Positions 49,874 to 58,575 of a stretch of DNA of 64,000 nt are shown in pieces. This stretch comes from Adenanthera pavonina. Taxonomy: Eukaryota > Streptophyta > Magnoliopsida > Fabales > Fabaceae. The notes below the pieces were generated by a model. It was not told the origin of the DNA, did not search any database, and was given only the letters and a program-made list of their open reading frames with translations. The stretch is taken from positions 37,570,970-37,634,969 of the forward strand of contig JAIVEN010000015.1 of NCBI GenBank assembly GCA_026686845.1. Direction: 5' to 3'. How positions within the stretch are numbered: the stretch's first letter is position 1; every line of letters begins with the position of its first letter. A program made the translations under genes and the position numbers.

Positions 49874-50340
49874 GACGGCCGGGGCGCAATCATTTGTTTT
49901 CAGGACTCGCGCAGTCTCGAAAGGCGTGCCACGAGCAGTTCTCGGGAACCGTGCCACATTCGGACAGACCGGTGAGGCGGGGAATCAGGTCACGCTTTCT
50001 TAGCAGTTCATCCGGTCGCACCGGCTCAACCTGCCGGAGTATGGACCAGCCGATATCCCAGGAGGAGAGAGAAAGCATCGGGACCCGGTCCGACCAGCAG
50101 AAAGTTGAAGCGAGCCGCCGCACGTCGCCCGATGGACCACTTCTCGCGGTCGGGTCGGACCTACCGGTGAAGCATGTCAACGGGTCGGACTTTCTCACCG
50201 GTTTGATCGGTGCATTCCCGGCCTGCAAGTTGGCGTAAACCGGACGGAAAACGAAACCGGGCCAGCCGGCCTCGAACCATGATGCACAGAACCCGGCGGG
50301 GTGCTTCAGTTCAGTTTGAGAAACACACTGCGCAAAAGGT

Positions 50341-50459
50341 GGGGTGCAACACGAGGACTTCCCAGGAGGTCACCCATCCTAGTACTACTCTCGCCCAAGC
50401 ACGCTTGACTGCGGAGTTCTGATGGGATCCGGTGCATTAGTGCTGGTGTGATCGCACCC
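50341..50459 (-). rRNA. 5S rRNA: 5S rRNA gene, copy 87
   Basis: C53. Confidence 0.93.
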
Positions 50460-50926
50460 GACGGCCGGGGCGCAATCATTTGTTTTCAGGACTCGCACAG
50501 TCTCGAAAAGCGTGCCACGAGCAGTTCTCGGGAACCGTGCCACATTCGGACAGACCGGTGAGGCGGGGAATCAGGTCACGCTTTCTTAGCAGTTCATCCG
50601 GTCGCACCGGCTCAACCTGCCGGAGTATGGACCAGCCGATATCCCAGGAGGAGAGAGAAAGCATCGGGACCCGGTCCGACCAGCAGAAAGTTGAAGCGAG
50701 CAGCCGCACGTCGCCCGATGGACCACTTCTCGCGGTCGGGTCGGACCTACCGGTGAAGCATGTCAACGGGTCGGACTTTCTCACCGGTTTGATCGGTGCA
50801 TTCCCGGCCTGCAAGTTGGCGTAAACCGGACGGAAAACGAAACCGGGCCAGCCGGCCTCGAACCATGATGCACAGAACCCGGCGGGGTGCTTCAGTTCAG
50901 TTTGAGAAACACACTGCGCAAAAGGT

Positions 50927-51045
50927 GGGGTGCAACACGAGGACTTCCCAGGAGGTCACCCATCCTAGTACTACTCTCGCCCAAGCACGCTTGACTGCGG
51001 AGTTCTGATGGGATCCGGTGCATTAGTGCTGGTGTGATCGCACCC
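50927..51045 (-). rRNA. 5S rRNA: 5S rRNA gene, copy 88
   Basis: C53, S2 spacer. Confidence 0.93.
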
Positions 51046-51512
51046 GACGGCCGGGGCGCAATCATTTGTTTTCAGGACTCGCGCAGTCTCGAAAAGCGTG
51101 CCATGAGCAGTTCTCGGGAACCGTGCCACATTCGGACAGACCGGTGAGGCGGGGAATCAGGTCACGCTTTCATGGCGGTTCATCCGGTCGCACCGGCTCA
51201 ACCTGCCGGAGTATGGACCAGCCGATATCACGGGAGGAGAGAGAAAGCATCGGGAACCGGTCCGACCAGCAGAAAGTTGAAGCGAGCCGCCGCACGTCGC
51301 CCGATGGACCACTTCTCGCGGTCGGGTCGGACCTACCGGTGAAGCATGTCAACGGGTCGGACTTTCTCACCGGTTTGATCGGTGCATTCCCGGCCTGCAA
51401 GTTGGCGTAAACCGGACGGAAAACGAAACCGGGCCAGCCGGCCTCGAACCATGATGCACAGAACCCGGCGGGGTGCTTCAGTTCAGTTTGAGAAACACAC
51501 TGCGCAAAAGGT

Positions 51513-51631
51513 GGGGTGCAACACGAGGACTTCCCAGGAGGTCACCCATCCTAGTACTACTCTCGCCCAAGCACGCTTCACTGCGGAGTTCTGATGGGAT
51601 CCGGTGCATTAGTGCTGGTGTGATCGCACCC
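51513..51631 (-). rRNA. 5S rRNA: 5S rRNA gene, copy 89
   Basis: Majority sequence, S1 spacer. Confidence 0.95.
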
Positions 51632-52098
51632 GACGATCGGGGCGCAATCATTTGTTTTCAGGACTCGCGCAGTCTCGAAAAGCGTGCCATGAGCAGTTCT
51701 CGGGAACCGTGCCACATTCGGACAGACCGGTGAGGCGGGGAATCAGGTCACTCTTTCTTGGCGGTTCATCCGGTCGCACCGGCTCAACCTGCCGGAGTAT
51801 GGACCAGCCGATATCACGGGAGGAGAGAGAAAGCATCGGGAGCCGGTCCGACCAGCAGAAAGTTGAAGCGAGCCGCCACACGTCGCCCGATGGACCACTT
51901 CTCGCGGTCGGGTCGGACCTACCGGTGAAGCATGTCAACTGGTCGGACTTTCTCACCGGTTTGATCGGTGCATTCCCGGCCTGCAAGTTGGCGTAAACCG
52001 GACGGAAAACGAAACCGGGCCAGCCGGCCTCGAACCATGATGCACAGAACCCGGCGGGGTGCTTCAGTTCAGTTTGAGAAACACACTGCGCAAAAGGT

Positions 52099-52217
52099 GG
52101 GGTGCAACACGAGGACTTCCCAGGAGGTCACCCATCCTAGTACTACTCTCGCCCAAGCATGCTTCACTGCGAAGTTCTGATGGGATCCGGTGCATTAGTG
52201 CTGGTGTGATCGCACCC
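52099..52217 (-). rRNA. 5S rRNA: 5S rRNA gene, copy 90
   Basis: T46 and A58. Confidence 0.92.
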
Positions 52218-52684
52218 GACGGCCGGGGCGCAATCATTTGTTTTCAGGACTCGCGCAGTCTCGAAAAGCGTGCCACGAGCAGTTCTCGGGAACCGTGCCA
52301 CATTCGGACAGACCGGTGAGGCGGGGAATCAGGTAACGCTTTCTTGGCGGTTCATCCGGTCGCACCGGCTCAACCTGCCGGAGTATGGACCAGCCGATCT
52401 CACGGGAGGAGAGAGAAAGCATCGGGACCCGGTCCGACCAGCAGAAAGTTGAAGCGAGCCGCCGCACGTCGCCCGATGGACCACTTCTAGCGGTCGGGTC
52501 GGACCTACCGGTGAAGCATGTCAACGGGTCGGACTTTCTCACCGGTTTGATCGGTGCATTCCCGGCCTGCAAGTTGGCGTAAACCGGACGGAAAACGAAA
52601 CCGGGCCAGCCGGCCTCGAACCATGATGCACAGAACCCGGCGGGGTGCTTCAGTTCAGTTTGAGAAACACACCGCGCAAAAGTT

Positions 52685-52803
52685 GGGGTGCAACACGAGG
52701 ACTTCCCAGGAGGTCACCCATCCTAGTACTACTCTCGCCCAAGCACGCTTAACTGCGGAGTACTGATGGGATCTGGTGCATTAGTGCTGGTGTGATCGCA
52801 CCC
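52685..52803 (-). rRNA. 5S rRNA: 5S rRNA gene, copy 91, canonical box A
   Basis: T53 restores the usual box A (AGTTAAGCGTGCTTGGG), one of three such copies. It also has A30 and T42. The upstream GGGCGCAATC is GGGCTCAATC on the plus strand. Confidence 0.92.
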
Positions 52804-53270
52804 GACGGACGGGGCTCAATCATTTGTTTTCAGGACTCGCGCAGTCTCGAAAAGCGTGCCATGAGCAGTTCTCGGGAACCGTGCCACATTCAGACAGACC
52901 GGTGAGGCGGGGAATCAGGTCACGCTTTCTTGGCGGTTCATCCGGTCGCACCGGCTCAACCTGCCGGAGTATGGACCAGCCGATATCACGGGAGGAGAGA
53001 GAAAGCATCGGGAGCCGGTCCGACCAGCAGAAAGTTGAAGCGAGCCGCCACACGTCGCCCGATGGACCACTTCTCGCGGTCGGGTCGGACCTACCGGTGA
53101 AGCATGTCAACTGGTCGGACTTTCTCACCGGTTTGATCGGTGCATTCCCGGCCTGCAAGTTGGCGTAAACCGGACGGAAAACGAAACCGGGCCAGCCGGC
53201 CTCGAACCATGATGCACAGAACCCGGCGGGGTGCTTCAGTTCAGTTTGAGAAACACACTGCGCAAAAGGT

Positions 53271-53389
53271 GGGGTGCAACACGAGGACTTCCCAGGAGGT
53301 CACCCATCCTAGTACTACTCTCGCCCAAGCATGCTTCACTGCGAAGTTCTGATGGGATCCGGTGCATTAGTGCTGGTGTGATCGCACCC
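53271..53389 (-). rRNA. 5S rRNA: 5S rRNA gene, copy 92
   Basis: T46 and A58, as copy 90. Confidence 0.92.
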
Positions 53390-53856
53390 GACGGCCGGGG
53401 CGCAATCATTTGTTTTCAGGACTCGCGCAGTCTCGAAAAGCGTGTCACGAGCAGTTCTCGGGAACCGTGCCACATTCGGACAGACCGGTGAGGCGGGGAA
53501 TCAGGTAACGCTTTCTTGGCGGTTCATCCGGTCGCACCGGCTCAACCTGCCGGAGTATGGACCAGCCGATCTCACGGGAGGAGAGAGAAAGCATCGGGAC
53601 CCGGTCCGACCAGCAGAAAGTTGAAGCGAGCCGCCGCACGTCGCTCGATGGACCACTTCTAGCGGTCGGGTCGGACCTACCGGTGAAGCATGTCAACGGG
53701 TCGGACTTTCTCACCGGTTTGATCGGTGCATTCCCGGCCTGCAAGTTGGCGTAAACCGGACGGAAAACGAAACCGGGCCAGCCGGCCTCGAACCATGATG
53801 CACAGAACCCGGCGGGGTGCTTCAGTTCAGTTTGAGAAACACACTGCGCAAAAGGT

Positions 53857-53975
53857 GGGGTGCAACACGAGGACTTCCCAGGAGGTCACCCATCCTAGTA
53901 CTACTCTCGCCCAAGCACGCTTCACTGCGGAGTTCTGATGGGATCCGGTGCATTAGTGCTGGTGTGATCGCACCC
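53857..53975 (-). rRNA. 5S rRNA: 5S rRNA gene, copy 93
   Basis: Majority sequence, S3 spacer. Confidence 0.95.
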
Positions 53976-54442
53976 GACGGCCGGGGCGCAATCATTTGTT
54001 TTCAGGACTCGCGCAGTCTTGAAAAGCGTGCCACGAGCAGTTCTCGGGAACCGTGCCACATTCGGACAGACCGGTGAGGCGGGGAATCAGGTCACGCTTT
54101 TTTAGCAGTTCATCCGGTCGCACCGGCTCAACCTGCCGGAGTATGGACCAGCCGATATCCCGGGAGGAGAGAGAAAGCATCGGGACCCGGTCCGACCAGC
54201 AGAAAGTTGAAGCGAGCCGCCGCACGTCGCCCGATGGACCACTTCTCGCGGTCGGGTCGGACCTACCGGTGAAGCATGTCAACGGGTCGGACTTTCTCAC
54301 CGGTTTGATCGGTGCATTCCCGGCCTGCAAGTTGGCGTAAACCGGCCGGAAAATGAAACCGGGCCAGCCGGCCTCGAACCATGATGCACAGAACCCGGCG
54401 GGGTGCTTCAGTTCAGTTTGAGAAACACACTGCGCAAAAGTT

Positions 54443-54560
54443 GGGGTGCAACACGAGGACTTCCCAGGAGGTCACCCACCTAGTACTACTCTCGCCCAAG
54501 CACGCTTAACTGCGGAGTACTGATGGGATCTGGTGCATTAGTGCTGGTGTGATCGCACCC
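54443..54560 (-). rRNA. 5S rRNA: 5S rRNA gene, copy 94, box C deletion
   Basis: 118 nt: A83 is missing inside box C (GGTGGGTGACC), likely to weaken TFIIIA binding. It has canonical box A (T53) with A30 and T42. Confidence 0.87.
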
Positions 54561-55027
54561 GACAGACGGGGCTCAATCATTTGTTTTCAGGACTCGCGCA
54601 GTCTCGAAAAGCGTGCCACGAGCAGTTCTCGGGAACCGTGCCACATTCAGACAGACCGGTGAGGCGGGGAATCAGGTCACGCTTTCATGGCGGTTCATCC
54701 GGTCGCACCGGCTCAACCTGCCGGAGTATGGACCAGCCGATATCACGGGAGGAGAGAGAAAGCATCGGGAACCGGTCCGACCAGCAGAAAGTTGAAGCGA
54801 GCCGCCGCACGTCGCCCGATGGACCACTTCTCGCGGTCGGGTCTGACCTACCGGTGAAGCATGTCAACGGGTCGGACTTTCTCACCGGTTTGATCGGTGC
54901 ATTCCCGGCCTGCAAGTTGGCGTAAACCGGACGGAAAACGAAACCGGGCCAGCCGGCCTCGAACCATGATGCACAGAACCCGGCGGGGTGCTTCAGTTCA
55001 GTTTGAGAAACACACTGCGCAAAAGGT

Positions 55028-55146
55028 GGGGTGCAACACGAGGACTTCCCAGGAGGTCACCCATCCTAGTACTACTCTCGCCCAAGCACGATTGACTGCG
55101 GAGTTCTGATGGGATCCGGTGCATTAGTGCTGGTGTGATCGCACCC
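55028..55146 (-). rRNA. 5S rRNA: 5S rRNA gene, copy 95
   Basis: C53 and T56, the same pair as copy 12 at the far side of the array. Confidence 0.91.
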
Positions 55147-55613
55147 GACGACCGGGGCGCAATCATTTGTTTTCAGGACTCGCGCAGTCTCGAAAAGCGT
55201 GCCACGAGCAGTTCTCGGGAACCGTGCCACATTCGGACAGACCGGTGAGGCGGGGAATCAGGTCACGCTTTCTTAGCAGTTCATCCGGTCGCACCGGCTC
55301 AACCTGCCGGAGTATGGACCAGCTGATATCCCAGGAGGAGAGAGAAAGCATCGGGAACCGGTCCGACCAGCAGAAAGTTGAAGCGAGCCGCCGCACGTCG
55401 CCCGATGGACCACTTCTCGCGGTCGGGTCGGACCTACCGGTGAAGCATGTCAACGGGTCGGACTTTCTCACCGGTTTGACCGGTGCATTCCCGGCCTGCA
55501 AGTTGGCGTAAACCGGACGGAAAACGAAACCGGGCCAGCCGGCCTCGAACCATGATGCACAGAACCCGGCGGGGTGCTTCAGTTCAGTTTGAGAAACACA
55601 CTGCGCAAAAGGT

Positions 55614-55732
55614 GGGGTGCTACACGAGGACTTCCCAGGAGGTCACCCATCCTAGTACTACTCTCGCCCAAGCACGCTTAGCTGCGGAGTTCTGATGGGA
55701 TCCGGTGCATTAGTGCTGGTGTGATCGCACCC
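55614..55732 (-). rRNA. 5S rRNA: 5S rRNA gene, copy 96
   Basis: C52/T53 and A112. The upstream spacer has the 30-bp deletion (56011-56019). Confidence 0.9.
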
Positions 55733-56169
55733 GACGGCCAGGGCGCAATCATTTGTTTTCAAGACTCGCACAGTCTCAAAAAGCGTGCCACGAGCAGTTC
55801 TCAGGAACCGTGCCACATTCGGACAGACCGGTGAGGCGGGGAATCATGTCACGCTTTCTTGGCGGTTCATCCGGTCGCATCGGCTCAACCTGCCGGAGTA
55901 TGGACCAGCCGATATCACGGGAGGAGAGAGAAAGCATCGGGAACCGGTCCGACCAGGAGAATGTTGAAGCGAGCCGCCACACGTCGCCCGATGGACCACT
56001 TCTCGCGGTCGGGTCGGACTTTCTCACCGGTTTGACCGGTGCATTCCCGGCCTGCAAGTTGGCGTAAACCGGACGGAAAACGAAACCGGGCCAGCCGGAC
56101 TCGAACCATGATGCACAGAACCCGGCGGGGTGCTTCAGTTCAGTTTGAGAAACACACTGCGCAAAAGGT

Positions 56170-56288
56170 GGGGTGCAACACGAGGACTTCCCAGGAGGTC
56201 ACCCCTCCTAGTACTACTCTCGCCCAGGCACGCTTGACTGCGGAGTTCTGATGGGATCCGGTGCATTAGTGCTGGTGTGATCGCACCC
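56170..56288 (-). rRNA. 5S rRNA: 5S rRNA gene, copy 97
   Basis: C53, C62 and G84 (box C). Spacer full length. Confidence 0.9.
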
Positions 56289-56756
56289 GACGGCCGGGGC
56301 GCAATCATTTGTTTTCAGGACTCGCGCAGTCTCGAAAAGCGTGCCACGAGCAGTTCTCGGGAACCGTGCCACATTCGGACAGACCGGTGAGGCGGGGAAT
56401 CAGGTCACGCTTTCATGGCGGTTCATCCGGTCGCACCGGCTCAACCTGCCGGAGTATGGACCAGCCGATATCACGGGAGGAGAGAGAAAGCATCGGGAAC
56501 CGGTCCGACCAGCAGAAAGTTGAAGCGAGCCGCCGCACGTCGCCCGATGGACCACTTCTCGCGGTCGGGTCGGACCTACCGGTGAAGCATGTCAACGGGT
56601 CGGACTTTCTCACCGGTTTGACCGGTGCATTCCCGGCCTGCAAGTTGGCGTAAACCGGACGGAAAACGAAACCGGGCCAGCCGGCCTCGAACCATGATGC
56701 ACAGAACCCGGCGGGGTGCTTCAGTTCAGTTTGAGAAACACACTGCGCAAAAAGGT

Positions 56757-56875
56757 GGGGTGCTACACGAGGACTTCTCAGGAGGTCACCCATCCTAGTA
56801 CTACTCTCGCCCAAGCACGCTTGACTGCGAAGTTCTGATGGGATCCGGTGCATTAATGCTGGTGTGATCGCACCC
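56757..56875 (-). rRNA. 5S rRNA: 5S rRNA gene, copy 98, diverged
   Basis: T20, T46, C53, A98 and A112. Terminator is TTTTT; upstream spacer has the 30-bp deletion (57154-57162). Confidence 0.88.
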
Positions 56876-57312
56876 GACGGTCGGGGCGCAATCATTTGTT
56901 TTCAGGACTCGCGCAGTCTCGAAAAGCGTGCCACGAGCAGTTCTCGGGAACCGTGCCACATTCGGACCGACCGGTGAGGAGGGGAATCACGTCACGCTTT
57001 CTTGGCGGTTCATCCGGTCGCACCGGCTCAACCTGCCGGAGTATGGACCAGCCGATATCACGGGAGGAGAGAGAAAGCATCGGGAACCGGTCCGACTAGC
57101 AGAAAGTTGAAGCGAGCCGCCGCACGTCGCCGGATGGACCACTTCTCGCGGTCGGGTCGGACTTTCTCACCGGTTTGACCGGTGCATTCCCGGCCTGCAA
57201 GTTGGCGTAAACCGGATGGAAAATGAAACCGGGACAGCCGGACTCGAACCATGATGCACAGAACCCAGCGGGGTGCTTCAGTTCAGTTTGAGAAACACGC
57301 TGCGCAAAAGGT

Positions 57313-57431
57313 GGGGTGCAACACGAGGACTTCCCAGGAGGTCACCCGTCCTAGTACTACTCTCGCCCACGCACGCTTAGCTGCGGAGTTCTGATGGGAT
57401 CCGGTGCATTAGTGCTGGTGTGATCGCACCC
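57313..57431 (-). rRNA. 5S rRNA: 5S rRNA gene, copy 99
   Basis: C52/T53, G62 and C84 (box C). Upstream spacer has the 30-bp deletion (57710-57718). Its downstream spacer carries the CCCAGCG donor of the junction fragment. Confidence 0.88.
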
Positions 57432-57868
57432 GACAGCCAGGGCGCAATCATTTGTTTTCAAGACTCGCACAGTCTCAAAAAGCGTGCCACGAGCAGTTCT
57501 CGGGAACCGTGCCACATTCGGACAGACCGGTGAGGCGGGGAATCAGGTCACGCTTTCTTGGCGGTTCATCCGGTCGCACCGGCTCAACCTGCCGGAGTAT
57601 GGACCAGCCGATATCACGGAAGGAGAGAGAAAGCATCGGGAACCGGTCCGACCAGCAGAAAGTTGAAGCGAGCCGCCGCACGTCGCCAGATGGACCACTT
57701 CTCGCGGTCGGTTCGGACTTTCTCACCGGTTTGATCGGTGCATTCCCGGCCTGCAAGTTGGCGTAAACCGGACAGAAAATGAAACCGGGACAGCCGGACT
57801 CGAACCATGATGCACAGAACCCGGCCGGGTGCTTCAGTTCAGTTTGAGAAACACACTGCGCAAAAGGT

Positions 57869-57987
57869 GGGGTGCAACACGAGGACTTCCCAGGAGGTCA
57901 CCCATCCTAGTACTACTCTCGCCCAAGCACGCTTAACTGCGGAGTGCTGATGGGATCCGGTGCATTTGTGCTGGTGTGATCGCACAC
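57869..57987 (-). rRNA. 5S rRNA: 5S rRNA gene, copy 100, telomere-proximal
   Basis: T2 (breaks helix I), A21 and C42, but canonical box A (T53). Its upstream spacer is cut off about 270 bp from the gene by the telomere; the proximal promoter remains. Confidence 0.88.
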
Positions 57988-58258
57988 GACGGCCGGGGCG
58001 CAATCATTTGTTTTCAGGACTCGCGCAGTCTCGAAAAGCGTGCCACGAGCAGTTCTCGGGAATCGTGCCACATTCGGACCGACCGGTGAGGAGGGGAATC
58101 AGGTCACGCTTTCTTGGCGGTTCATCCGGTCGCACCGGCTCAACCTGCCGGAGTATGGACCAGCCGATATCACGGGAGGAGAGAGAAAGCATCGGGAACC
58201 GGTCTGACCAGCAGAAAGTTGAAGCGAGCCGCCGCACGTCGCCCGATGGACCACTTCT

Positions 58259-58272
58259 CGCTGGGTTCTGTG
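58259..58272 (+). other. Array-telomere junction with 14-nt inverted spacer fragment
   Basis: The last spacer follows the usual sequence up to the CGC at 58259-58261, then leaves it. The 14 bases 58259-58272 are the exact reverse complement of 57257-57270 in the spacer between copies 98 and 99. That stretch has a distinguishing base (CCCAGCG where other units read CCCGGCG or CCCGACG), so the match points to this particular unit. TTTAGGG repeats start at the next base. This looks like a repaired break with a short inverted template switch, then telomere addition. Confidence 0.8.
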
Positions 58273-58461
58273 TTTAGGGTTTAGGGTTTAGGGTTTAGGG
58301 TTTAGGGTTTAGGGTTTAGGGTTTAGGGTTTAGGGTTTAGGGTTTAGGGTTTAGGGTTTAGGGTTTAGGGTTTAGGGTTTAGGGTTTAGGGTTTAGGGTT
58401 TAGGGTTTAGGGTTTAGGGTTTAGGGTTTAGGGTTTAGGGTTTAGGGTTTAGGGTTTAGGG

Positions 58462-58464
58462 TGG
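58462..58464 (+). repeat. Telomere variant: TGG insertion
   Basis: Three extra bases between complete repeats give TTTAGGGTGG. This is the innermost of three such variants, after 27 perfect repeats. Confidence 0.9.
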
Positions 58465-58513
58465 TTTAGGGTTTAGGGTTTAGGGTTTAGGGTTTAGGGT
58501 TTAGGGTTTAGGG

Positions 58514-58516
58514 AGG
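58514..58516 (+). repeat. Telomere variant: AGG insertion
   Basis: Three extra bases give TTTAGGGAGG, seven repeats beyond the TGG variant. Confidence 0.9.
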
Positions 58517-58572
58517 TTTAGGGTTTAGGGTTTAGGGTTTAGGGTTTAGGGTTTAGGGTTTAGGGTTTAGGG

Positions 58573-58575
58573 GGG
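58573..58575 (+). repeat. Telomere variant: GGG insertion
   Basis: A run of six G gives TTTAGGGGGG, eight repeats beyond the AGG variant. All repeats outside it are uniform. Confidence 0.9.

Larger units (their letters stand above)
51513..53856. repeat. Two-unit repeat near the telomere end, copies 89/90 and 91/92
   Basis: Copies 90 and 92 share A58/T46 and the GATCTCACGG spacer; the spacers of 89 and 91 share GGGAGCCGG, GCCACACGTC and CAACTGGTCGG. Gene 91 itself differs from gene 89, so the exchange points lie within units. Confidence 0.75.
1..58258 (-). repeat. Subtelomeric 5S rDNA tandem array, 100 genes
   Basis: A head-to-tail array of 5S rRNA genes, all read on the minus strand, so transcription runs away from the chromosome end. 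The usual period is 586 bp (119-bp gene plus 467-bp spacer). The window opens inside a spacer, so the left edge of the array is not seen; the right edge is a truncated spacer at about 58258. Unit lengths other than 586 are 543, 585 (three times), 448, 556 (three times) and 587. Neighbouring units differ by scattered substitutions shared in blocks, as expected from unequal exchange and partial homogenisation. No transposon, intron or unrelated insertion was seen in the array. Confidence 0.97.

Noticed and set aside
1..58258. Cassandra-type retroelement carrying 5S sequence
   Set aside because: Genes are complete 119-nt copies in a regular tandem array, with no primer binding site, polypurine tract, terminal repeats or target duplications.
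1..58258. CRISPR-like or bacterial repeat array
   Set aside because: The repeat contains a plant 5S rRNA gene and abuts a plant telomere; period and content do not fit CRISPR.
58273..58575. Interstitial telomeric repeat rather than the true telomere
   Set aside because: The tract continues for 5.7 kb to the window edge with the correct strand polarity and almost no variants; interstitial blocks are usually short and degenerate.
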